DNA of 64,000 bases, taken from NCBI RefSeq assembly GCF_963082655.1, contig NC_081554.1, positions 53,879,998-53,943,997 of the forward strand. Reading direction: 5' to 3'. Each line of letters starts with the position of its first letter. The first letter of the stretch is position 1. Source of the stretch: Stomoxys calcitrans. Lineage: Eukaryota; Arthropoda; Insecta; Diptera; Muscidae. Position numbers and translations under genes: made by a program. The notes below the pieces were generated by a model. The model made no database searches. It was not told the DNA's origin and saw only the letters and a program-made list of their open reading frames with translations. Below are positions 41,994 to 51,631 of this stretch, piece by piece.

Positions 41994-43533
41994 TTTATAC
42001 CCACCACCGAAGGATGGGGGTATATTCATTTTGTCATTCCGTTTGCAACACATCGAAATATCCATTTCCGACCCTATAAAGTATATATATTTTTGATTAG
42101 CGTGAAAATCTAAGACGATCTAGACATGTCCGTCCGTCTGTCCGTCTGTTCGTCTGTCCGTCTGTCTGTTGAAATCATGCTACAGTCTTCAAAAATAGAG
42201 ATATTGAGCTGAAACTTTGCACAGATTATTTTTTTGTCCATAAGCAGGTTAAGTTCGAAGATGGGCTATATCGGACTATATCTTGATGTAGCCCCCATAT
42301 AGACCGATCCGCCGATTTAGGGTCTTAGGCCCATAAAAGCCACATTTATTATCCGATTTTGCTGAAATTTGGGATAGTGAGTTATGTTAGGCCCCTCGAC
42401 ATCCTTCGTCAATTTGGCTCAGATCGGTCCGGATTTGGATATAGCTGCCATATAGACCGATCCTCCGATTTAGGGTATTAGGCCCATAAAAGCCACATTT
42501 ATTATCCGATTTTGCTGAAATTTGGGATAGTGAGTTATGTTAGGCCCCTGGACATTCTTCGTCAATTTGGCCTAGATCGGTCCAGATTTGAATATAGCTA
42601 CCATACAGAGCGATCCTCCGATTTAGGGTCTTAGGCCCATAAAAGCCACATTTATTATCCGATTTCGCTGAAATTTGGGACAGTGAGTTGTGATAAGCCC
42701 TTCGACATCCTTCGTCAATTTGGCTCAGATCGGTCCAGATTTGGATATAGCTGCCATATAGACCGATCCCCTGATTTAGGGTTTAAGGCCCATAAAAGCC
42801 ACATTTATTACCCGATTTCGCTGAAATTTGGGACAGTGAGTAGTGTTGGGCCCTTCGACATCCTTTGTCAATTTGGCCCAGATCGGTCCAGATTTGGATA
42901 TAGCTGCCATATAGACCGATTTCTCGATTAAAGGTTTTGGGCCCATAAAAGGCGCATTTATTGCCCGATGTGGCCTCAACATACTTCTGTAAGATGGCAC
43001 AGATCGGTCCAGATTTGGATATAGCTGCCATATAGCCCGATCTCTCGATCTAAGGTTTTGGAGTCATAAAAGGCGCGTTTATTGTCCGATGACGCCGAAA
43101 TTTGGGACGGTGAGTTGTGTTAGGCCCTTCGACATCCTTTTCAAATTTGACTCAGATCCGTTCAGATCCGCCACATAGACCGATATCTCGATTTATAGTC
43201 TTGATCCCATAAAAGTCGCATTTATAATACGATTTCACTGAAATTTTACACAGTGACTTATGCTAAGCATTTCGACATCCGTGTAGTACATGGTTCAAAT
43301 CGGTTTATTTTTAGGTATAGCTACTTAAAAGACCTATATTTTGTTATACACAATTGAACAATGAATTGTACTTATTAGTATTTGGTCCAAATCGGAACAT
43401 ATTTCGATATAGCTGCTATGGGGCATAAGGTATGCATTTTTCCCCGGATTTTGACGAAAGGTGGTTTACATATATACCCGAGGTGGTGGGGATCCAAAGT
43501 TCGGCCCGGCCGAACTTAACGCCTTTTTACTTG
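41994..43533 (+). repeat. Complete hairpin-ended composite repeat, 153-bp subfamily
   Basis: The opening hairpin TATACCCACC...GGGGGTATA and the TCCGTTTGCAACACATCG module are followed by about eight units with a measured 153-bp spacing (GACCGAT at 42761 and 42914; equivalent sites at 42455 and 42608). It closes with GTTCGGCCCGGCCGAAC (~43499-43515) and AACGCCTTTTTACTTG. The ends are almost the same as those of 37656-39171. Confidence 0.88.
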
Positions 43534-44130
43534 TTCATTTTTTTTTGTAGGATGGGGGGAGTAGGTATTGCCCTCTGACACATCCTTTCATTTGAGTACA
43601 ATATATTCTCGGTCGTCCTACATGACAGTTTGTTGCTGTTTATATTGGCTCCCCCGACGCTAAGATCCTAAAGACAATTTATTTGTGGCCTTTATTGTCG
43701 CGATATACATGTCCTGCTGAACGGCTGTACGTGATCCAGATTATTGAATCTTTATATCAATACTAGATTCGAACTCACTGACATAGATCTTTCTTTTAAG
43801 TCAGATATTGTATTTGTCCGCTTGAATTACTCATCCTATTGAAGGGTATTAAGTGGGTGAGCTGGTCCCAGGATAGACCTTTCATTTGATAAACATTTCG
43901 TGACGTTGGATTTTCATGCCCGATTAAGGGGATTTTGGGGTTGGGTAGGGTCTGAACTCACCTTGGACCAAATTATATAGCCCAGTAATTCTTCCATCCC
44001 AATCTACACAATCTGTGAAAATTTCACAGATTCAGCCTTCAGAGTTTATTATAATCTCCATTAGTATGAAATATATGTCGGACTGACTAGACCGACTCAA
44101 AAATTCCATCCAAACAAGGCAATATTTTGA
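43534..44130. repeat. Diverged second-family repeat and spacer before M13 gene 3
   Basis: Segments such as 'cctttcatttgagta' and a G-rich 'ggggattttggggttgggtagggtctga' patch mark the second composite family. The remainder is unassigned. Confidence 0.4.
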
Positions 44131-44192
44131 GTGGCTACAAAGCTAAGCAAGAGATAAACATACCCTCCCAATCCCCATAGTGTTTATGAGGA

Positions 44193-44373
44193 CATAAAAA
44201 GCTTATCACATTCCAAAATAGAACAAAACATATCGTCATTGACAATGAAAATGTTCTGAAATTAAAGAAAGTCTTGCAAAATACTAAAATCAAACAGTTA
44301 TCAAAATAAACAGCTCAAGTGAAGAGCTAGCTAGTCTAGAAAATTAATCAAACCCAAAGTATTTTCAATTAAT
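44193..44373 (+). promoter_or_regulatory. Conserved upstream block of M13 gene 3
   Basis: It shares AAAAAGCTTATCACATT (~44196), CATTGACAATGAAAATGTT (~44240), AAGAAAGTCTTGCA and AACAGCTCAAGTGAAGAGCT (~44310) with the upstream blocks of genes 1 and 2, at matching distances from the ATG. Confidence 0.6.
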
Positions 44374-46398
44374 ATGAGTACAACTGTGGTGTTGAAAATT
44401 CTACCCTTGAGCATATTACTCCTTGGTTTAGTGCAAGGCGAAGCCACGCAAACGACGACCATGTCTTTGACGGTGGAACAAAGGAAACTGCAATCCATGG
44501 AGTCCAGCATGGGCCTTGACCAGCCCATTTGCACGAATTTCTATAAATATGCCTGTGAGAAATGGTCATTTCTAAGATCAATAGAGACCATAAGAGAGCT
44601 GGAAGAGAACATAGGAAAACAAATGGACCAAATTATTGGGGTATTTCCCAATCTCAAATATCCGCAGTTTTTAAGCAGCATACATAATCACTATCAGTCG
44701 TGTAAAAATCGTGGCGAATTCGAGGTGCTTAACTATTTGAAATGGATGCATGATAAAACCGATATAAAATGGCCTTTGGTAAGACAGCAGCAGAATGAGA
44801 GGGAAGATGCAAAAGAAGCAGAAGAAGCTTTAGCGTACGATTGGATAGAGTTGCTGGCCTTGACACGCTCATATGGCTTTAATGACATATTCATCTATGA
44901 AAGTGTGGTACAGCGTCAAGATGATCCCCTGAAGCTGATTATAGAAATCAAAAGACCCGCTCTCTATGCCATAGGCGACTTAAGATCTCAGGTGTATGAT
45001 ACCAAAGGTCACCTGCAGCATATGGACATGGAGGGGTTTCGAAATTTTCAATTGGATTTGCTCAATCTGACAGTGCGTTTAGTGGAACGCCTGGAAAAAG
45101 CAAGTTTCGAACATATCATGGAAACCAAGAGCCAACCGGGTGACACAAAACCCCAACTGGTGAAAGTGAAGGAACTGCAACTACCTTGGCTGGTGAAGTA
45201 TTTGGAAACACTGCTCAATAGAAGCCCCTTGGATGCCGACATGGAGATTTACATCAACAGTGTGGAATATCTGCATACGGTCTACAGTTTTATGAATGAG
45301 CGTGGCAATCGCTTTATGACCGAATACATTCAACTAAGATTTTTCATATATCTACAGCAACAGCATTTGAATCGCGGTTTTGAGTGCGGCCATGATATTC
45401 GCGAAAGTTTTCCTCTGGTTATGCAGTGGGCCTATGAGCAAAATAATCTACAATTGAAGTGGCAAATACCAAGAGTGGAAAAAATGTACGATAACCTGAA
45501 GCAACAATTTCGTCAATCATTGCTGGCAAATAGTTACAATTTCGGTGAGAATGTGCACCAGTATCTTCTAGAGAAACTGGATAACCTGCAATTGATGATG
45601 GGCCAAATGAATGTTTTTGAGTTGCAGCGTTACTATACCAATTTAAGTCTCGCTAAGAACAACTACTATGGCAATCATTTACAAATAACAAATTTTCATT
45701 TCAAACGCCTGCATGAGGCTCTGTACGGTGAGCAACTCACTCCCAGCTCGCCCGTTATGTGGCATTTACAACAGTTTGCGGAGTATGGCCAGAGTCTTGA
45801 CAAAACCCTTACCCTGGCACATTTGCCCAAATTGTATCCTAGACTCAATGTTATATACCTGCCTTTGACTTTGTTGCAGCCGCCCTACTACGAAGATGGC
45901 TTGAGCGAGGAGTTTATCTATGGTTCCACTGGTTTCTGGCTGGCCCATGCCATTGTCAAGTCCTTCGATCAGCATCACCTGGCCTATGATGCCCAGGGTA
46001 AAGTTAACATACAAATGTTGCAACAGATTCAATCGAATCAGAAATTCGAAAAATCCCTTATAGAGCTTAGAAGAGACTTTGCCAAGAATGACTTTGGCGA
46101 TTCGGAAAATGTAGGCAATGATCTGGGTGGGTTAAAGTTGGCCTACAACTCATTTGCTGCCCTTAAACGAGCAAATCATTTAAACAGAGCATTCACCCTT
46201 CACAATAGCTCATTTACCAGCGAGCAGTTATTCTTTTTGAATTATGCCCAGAACTTTTGCAGTGCCCTATGTAGCTACAGTTACTTGGGGCGCCTTTTTT
46301 ATGACGTCTGCGAACGTGTCAATATCCCTGTGCATAAGTTTAAAGAATTTCATCGGGCATTCGATTGTCATGGACAATCCAGAGAGCCAATTTGGTAA
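44374..46398 (+). CDS. Neprilysin-like M13 pseudo-peptidase, paralogue 3
   Basis: This intact single-exon frame of 674 codons starts at an ATG that opens a hydrophobic leader (VLKILPLSILLLGLVQG) typical of a secreted protein. The N-terminal signature is CTNFYKYACEKW. The middle region carries the family-typical DWIELLALTRSYGFNDIF and PLDADMEIYINSVEYL. Its zinc motif is the most degraded of the three: HAIVK at 525-529 lacks both the catalytic Glu and the second His. The third-ligand region reads NVGNDLGG (N579; neighbouring E578 is one position off) and the C-terminus is EPIW. Conservation of the rest of the chain argues for a maintained non-enzymatic function, which is inference. AATAAA follows at 46426. 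A Jockey-like LINE begins ~60 bp beyond. Confidence 0.85.
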   Translation: MSTTVVLKILPLSILLLGLVQGEATQTTTMSLTVEQRKLQSMESSMGLDQPICTNFYKYACEKWSFLRSIETIRELEENIGKQMDQIIGVFPNLKYPQFLSSIHNHYQSCKNRGEFEVLNYLKWMHDKTDIKWPLVRQQQNEREDAKEAEEALAYDWIELLALTRSYGFNDIFIYESVVQRQDDPLKLIIEIKRPALYAIGDLRSQVYDTKGHLQHMDMEGFRNFQLDLLNLTVRLVERLEKASFEHIMETKSQPGDTKPQLVKVKELQLPWLVKYLETLLNRSPLDADMEIYINSVEYLHTVYSFMNERGNRFMTEYIQLRFFIYLQQQHLNRGFECGHDIRESFPLVMQWAYEQNNLQLKWQIPRVEKMYDNLKQQFRQSLLANSYNFGENVHQYLLEKLDNLQLMMGQMNVFELQRYYTNLSLAKNNYYGNHLQITNFHFKRLHEALYGEQLTPSSPVMWHLQQFAEYGQSLDKTLTLAHLPKLYPRLNVIYLPLTLLQPPYYEDGLSEEFIYGSTGFWLAHAIVKSFDQHHLAYDAQGKVNIQMLQQIQSNQKFEKSLIELRRDFAKNDFGDSENVGNDLGGLKLAYNSFAALKRANHLNRAFTLHNSSFTSEQLFFLNYAQNFCSALCSYSYLGRLFYDVCERVNIPVHKFKEFHRAFDCHGQSREPIW

Positions 46399-46425
46399 AA
46401 ATTTAATGCATTGATTTTTTGAAAT

Positions 46426-46435
46426 AATAAATAAA
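46426..46435 (+). terminator. Poly(A) signal of M13 gene 3
   Basis: Overlapping AATAAA hexamers start 28 bases after the stop codon, as in gene 1. Confidence 0.7.
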
Positions 46436-46496
46436 TTAAGGACTATTCAACTATTCAATCAGATTTTATACCAAAAGAAAATGTTAATTTTATTTT

Positions 46497-49230
46497 GTTG
46501 TTGTTGTATCAGTTTGTAGTGTTCTATCTTTCGTCTGCTTGATTCTGTTGAGTCTCAAGACCCATGAACTCTGCGACTAAGATGGGGTGCATCTCGAGTG
46601 GGTCTGGCTGGGCGGTTAAACAAGTGACATGTGTGGTCTCTGGTCACAATCGAGACATACATCTTGTCGGCATCAATCCTTGCTCTGTAGGAGTTGAGTG
46701 ACGGCTGCATCCTCCGGAACGTAATTGACACAGAACTTCTCAGGTTTACCGGGGAGGTCAATTGCTTCAGGTGCAATGGAAGGCGGTCGTTCTCCAAGGA
46801 CGACATTCACCCGGTAGCAATTTACCGCAACTGCTACCGTGTCTGCATGAATGTTGTCTAGACCCGCTTGATATGATCTGGAGGTTCTCTCTTATAGAGC
46901 TGAACCCCACGCTCTAAATCATGTAGTTCTACTTAAGGGCTTCTGGGCGATGGGAATGGGAGGCGGTTGTTCTCCAAGGACGACATTCGCCCGGTAGCTA
47001 TTTACCGCATCGGCTACCGTGTCTGCATGAATGTTGTCTAGACCCGCTTGATATGACGCTTGATCTAGAGGTTCTCTCTTGTAGTGCTGAACTTCAAGCT
47101 TCTGGGCGGCGGATATCTATCCACAAGACGATGAATTGGATGGTCTCTGCAATAACAGCCCTAAAGGTATTGCTTAGATAGCACTGGAATGGTCTTTGTC
47201 TCCTGATGGAGGTAAACCACATGAGAACTAAGTAGACACCCCTTGGCAGTTCGGAGGGCGGGCGAAACTACAGTGGCGGTGCATAACTTACCGCACACCG
47301 GCCAATTGCTTTGTACATGGTCAACGAGGATTCTTTATCGGCACCCCAAGTGCTGTCGGCAAGTGACTTGTGACCATATCGCAAATTGCTGTGGCATATG
47401 GGGAGAATGTGTAAGAGCTGACAAATGTGACGCCAGGTATTTTGGAACACTTGATGGTTGGATGGAGGTCACCGTAGCGCAGAGGTTAGCATGTCCGCCT
47501 ATGACGCTGAACGCCTGGGTTCAAATCCTGGCGAGACCATCAGAAAAAAATTTTCAGCGGTGGTTTTCCCCTCCTAATGCTGGCAACATTTGTGAGGTAC
47601 TATGCCATGTAAAATTTCTCTCCAAAGAGGTGTCGCACTCCGGCATGCCGTTCGGACTCGGCTGTAAAAGGAGGCCCCTTATCTTTGAGCTTAAACTTGA
47701 ATCGGACTGCACTCATTGATATGTGAGAAGTCTGCCCCTGTGCCTTAGTGGAATGTTCATGGGCAAAATTTGCATTTGATGGTCGGATCAATTCTTCATC
47801 GACCATCACAGTCAGCTCGGCATACTTCATGCGCATTTGAAGTGAACAATGTGGCTGAAGATTTGGTGGTAGATATCTTCAGATTTCATGCAGCGAAATA
47901 TGAAGCAAGTTCATTAAGGTAGACGTTCAACCTATCCCAGATGTCTACAATAGGTGGGGGACTTTCGCCATGATCGTACAATCGTCCGCATATGATACGA
48001 TCACTATGCCATCTGGAGAGGGTGGAATAGAGGATGGGTAAAGATAAAACAATGCCGGAGATATAACCCCGCCATGGGTAACTCCCTGTTTCACACTCTA
48101 CGGTGCTTCGACTTCTTATCCCTAAATTCCACAAATGACTGGCGACCAAACAGATAATTCGCGGCCCAGCGTTTCAGGCCTAGCTGGAGAGACGTATTGG
48201 CGATGTCCTCAAATAGTTTGCCATGGCTGACCGTGTCGAATGCCTTCGATAGGTCCAGTGGCACGAGGACCATCCCATCACATGGCCTGGGCTGATTGAA
48301 GCCACGGCAAATGTGTTTGGTGATGATATGCAAAACAGTTGTTGTGCCATGCAGTCTTCGAAATCCATGTTGATGCACGGCGAAAGGAAATTCTCCTACG
48401 AGGCTCAGTAGGAGTAATGCCTCAAGCGTCTTTGCTACTGGTGAGAGATGGGAGGTCGGTCTGTACGACTCCCCCAAACTCGGGTCCTTTCTAGGCTTCA
48501 GTAGCGGGATCACTCTGGTCATTTTCCACACATCGGGAACTATAAAAGTTTTCAAAGACAGATTGAGGAAAGTTGTAAGGTACTCAACTCCAGGTAAATA
48601 CAGATTCTACACCATCAGTGTAGAGATTCTGTCGAGGCCAAATGCCTTGAATGATTTGACGCCACGGATGACATTCGTAATTTTGCCCAAGGGTAATTGT
48701 GATGACAGTCCATCGCCTCGGAGACCACGGATACGGCGAATGGCTCTTCTCCTTGCCCTGTCACTCTCGAGATACACAATAACTTGACGGTTGAACAACC
48801 CGGCACATCTCTGCGGATCAGTCACGGTTACGTCGCCAAAAGTGACTGAGGTCCTGTCATCCCGTCTACCGGGGTTCTAGAGTGGCTTAAAATTAGATCA
48901 CAGCTTGCCCAAAACCGGTGCTTAAGTTACATTGCTCCAAGTGTTCCAGCTACAAATTCCGCTCATGTTCGTTGACTGCCCTGTTAATTTCCAGATTCAG
49001 CTCGCTGATTCAGGGGTGAGTGGGGTCTGTGTGACGAATCCCATCACGCTCGTCTGCGAGTACCATTGCCGCAGTTTCGGTATTCGACCGGCTGGTATAA
49101 AGAGAGCGGCTGCTGCGTTAATGATGTCTCGGAATTTCCTCTCGGCAATCTCGATATTTGTTAGTATGCCTCTAGTCTTCAGGATCAGGCCCGAAGGGCA
49201 ACGGATCATAAATGGTGGGTTGTGAACACT
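46497..49230 (-). mobile_element. Jockey-like LINE remnant, split by a SINE
   Basis: Minus-strand order: an N-terminal RT part with FNRQVIVYL (~48790) and KITNVIRGVKSFKAFG (~48680); DVWKMTRVIPLLKPRKDP (~48535); LVPLDLSKAFDTVSHGKLFEDI (~48270); a GYISGIVLSLPIL-type region (~48060); and SPPPIVDIWDRLNVYLNELASYFAA (~47960). The SINE at 47464-47775 follows, then ADSTWGADKE (~47340), the thumb and the C-terminal tail to ~46500. The tail segment is internally duplicated with a 180-bp period (46775-47115). The RT YADD box is not preserved. It is 5'-truncated and dead. Confidence 0.75.
47464..47775 (+). mobile_element. tRNA-derived SINE, copy 3 (full length)
   Basis: This is the best copy, with A box TAGCGCAGAGG at 47475-47485 and a perfect B box GGTTCAAATCC at 47518-47528, 32 bases apart as in a tRNA gene. 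A body and an A/T-rich tail follow. Target duplications TTGATGGTTGGAT (47451-47463) and TTGATGGTCGGAT (47776-47788) bracket it inside the Jockey-like LINE. Confidence 0.88.
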
Positions 49231-49234
49231 CGTA

Positions 49235-50280
49235 AATTATGTGGCCTAATCTAGACTTGAATAGGTTACCGCTCTGCTGTCGCTGGCTAGAATGGACGTC
49301 ACAGTCATTGTGTTCGTCATAAGGTTAGGTAGCATGAGGATGATACCAGACATGGACGTCCAGGTATCCACCGGGAGCATAGTGTGGCCCATTGTGATTC
49401 TTCAAAAGCTTTTCACTCTCAGATCCTGGCAATGATTCCACCGCGTTTCATTAAGGCGCCCTCTCGTACCACTTTGATGTAAGGATGAAAGATTTTAGTC
49501 TACCTGGATTCATAGGTCCACCGCTCAGCTGTCGCTGGCTAGAGTGGACGTCACAGTCATTGTGTTCGTCATAAGGTTAGGTGGCATGAGGATGATACCA
49601 GACATGGACGTCCAGGTATCCACCGGGAGCTTAGTGTGGCCCATTGTGATTCTTCAATAGCTTTCCACTCTCGAATACTGGTAATGATTCCACCCCGTTT
49701 CATCAAGGCGCCCTCTCGTACCACTTTGATGTAAGGATGAAAGATTTTAGTCTATCTGGATTCATTCCTTTTAACTCCTCCAAGGCCTGAAAGAAAAAAG
49801 ATTCCAGGACCTTATTCCTGCTATGAATTGATGCGGAACTTTTCCGACCTTGACAGGCTCCAAGCCCGTCCCTTGCAGACTCAGCAATTTAAACCCAGGC
49901 ACGTGAACACGTTTCTGGCAAGACGCCGTTACTCCAAGAGCGGTCTTCAAACCACAGATGGGGTATCCACGAATTTCCCGATGGGAAGAATAACCATGTT
50001 GTCAGCATAAGCGCACACCCTGACCCCATCGTCTCAAGTTTCCACAGATTCCGATCGATTACAAAAATTCATAACAAAGACGAGACAACCTCGTCCTGTG
50101 GCATACCACCCGTCGCATTCACCTTAATTACGGTGGTCCTAATACTGGCTACGATCTCCCTATGGAAAAGTACATTTATTATCCAGCCTCTTATGCCGCT
50201 CTCCAGACAAGTATACCTAAAAGCTACCCCTATGGCAGATGGATATACGTTATTAAATGCACCCTCTATGTCCAGAATGC
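49235..50280 (-). mobile_element. R1/I-like LINE fragment with internal tandem duplication
   Basis: Minus-strand pieces include ILDIEGAFNNVYPSAIGVAF (~50280-50220), an NATGGMPQ region (~50110) and a C-terminal stretch. The downstream part is duplicated head-to-tail with a 252-bp period (49268-49767; landmark GTCGCTGGCTAG at 49279 and 49531). The copies differ at several positions, so the duplication is not very recent. Confidence 0.65.
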
Positions 50281-50556
50281 AAATGCAATTTTTGCTAATG
50301 AACATTAAATGAGGACCAGGGTCAAACTTCTCACATATCAAAGAGTGCTGTCCGATTCAATTTCAAGCTCAATGATAAAGCCCTCCCTTTTATAGCCGTG
50401 TCCGAACAGCGTGCTGCAGTGCGAGACATTTTCGGGGAGAAGTTTTTACATGGCATAGTACCTCACAATTGTCGCCAGCATTGGGAAATTTCGCCAGGAT
50501 TCGGAATCAGACGTTCAGAGTCATAGGCGGACATGCTAACCTCTGCGCTGTGGTAG
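50281..50556 (-). mobile_element. tRNA-derived SINE, copy 4
   Basis: The minus-strand copy has the family body and a degraded head (CTACCACAGCGCAGAGGTTAGC). It is flanked by a probable imperfect duplication CCTCTATGTCCAGAATGC (50263-50280) and CCCTCATGCCCAGAATGC (50557-50574). Confidence 0.75.
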
Positions 50557-50574
50557 CCCTCATGCCCAGAATGC

Positions 50575-50760
50575 CGCCAAAGTGAAGAGCTCTCTCCAAG
50601 TTGCCTTGTTGTTTTTCATTCGGGACGCAGCTACTTGGACCTCATCAGGTATTGGTTCTGCGGTATCCTCTTCGCCGCTAGCGTCGGACACTAGCAGCTG
50701 GGCACACTCCCTACAGCGGTTATCAAGACAATCTTCTGGTGTCATCCTTTGGCTTAAAAT
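50575..50760 (-). pseudogene. Short LINE RT fragment
   Basis: The minus-strand translation contains IPDEVQVAASRMKNNKA, corresponding to the NNKAAGADG region of the RTE-like element at ~8500. Both ends are truncated. Confidence 0.55.
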
Positions 50761-51021
50761 TGGGAATTTTTTGGTCGGAATTTTGGCACTGAGTTTTGAT
50801 GCCAGTTTTGTGGTCTACTCCCACATATCATTCATGTTAGTGCAATATTGTGCTGCTTGGTGAAAATGTCCGATTGGGTGGTATTGTTGGTGGGCGGTTA
50901 CACTCAAAAATCAATGATGTCCCCTGCAGTCGTGTTTTACCTATCAGAATAAATCCAAGCTAATTCCTGGCATAGGACTGCTTTCATTCTACAAATATGA
51001 GTGCCATTACAATCTGTTGTA

Positions 51022-51629
51022 AAGGGTGATTTTTTTGAGGTTAGGATTTTCATGCATTAGTATTTGACAGATCACGTGGGATTTCAGACATGGTGTCAAA
51101 GAGAAAGATGCTCAGTATGCTTTGACATTTCATCATGAATAGACTTACTAACGGGCAACGCTTGCAAATCATTGAATTTTATTACCAAAATCTGTGTTCG
51201 GTTCGAAATGTGTTCATTCACCGTAACGTTGCGTCCAACAGCATCTTTGAAAAAATACGGTCCAATGATTCCACCAGCGTACAAACCACACCAAACAGTG
51301 CATTTTTCGGGATGCATGGGCAGTTCTTGAACGGCTTCTGGTTGCTCTTCACTCCAAATGCGGCAATTTTGCTTATTTACGTAGCCATTCAACCAGAAAT
51401 GAGCCTCATCGCTAAACAAAATTTGTCGATAAAAAAGCGGATTTTCTGCCAACTTTTCTAGGGCCCATTCACTGAAAATGATTTGCAAGCGTTGCTCGTT
51501 AGTAAGTCTATTCATGATGAAATGTCAAAGCATACTGAGCATCTTTCTCTTTGACACCATGTCTGAAATCCCACGTGATCTGTCAAATACTAATGCATGA
51601 AAATCCTAACCTCAAAAAAATCACCCTTT
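51022..51629 (-). mobile_element. Tc1/mariner-like element with very long inverted repeats and fused transposase remnant
   Basis: The ends are AAGGGTGATTTTTTTGAGG on each strand, flanked by TA (51020-51021, 51630-51631). The inverted repeats extend ~155 bp and include the transposase start. The minus-strand frame 51515-51096 begins MNRLTNEQRLQII and then jumps directly to FSEWALEKLAENPL, FSDEAHFWLNGYVNKQNC and FWCG-like residues. Most of the DNA-binding domain and the first catalytic region are thus deleted. It is a non-autonomous internally deleted derivative. Confidence 0.85.
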
Positions 51630-51631
51630 AG

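Noticed and set aside
47464..47540. A genuine tRNA gene
   Set aside because: A and B boxes are present, but the sequence cannot be folded convincingly as a cloverleaf and the same unit occurs five times with a common non-tRNA body, so it is a SINE head.
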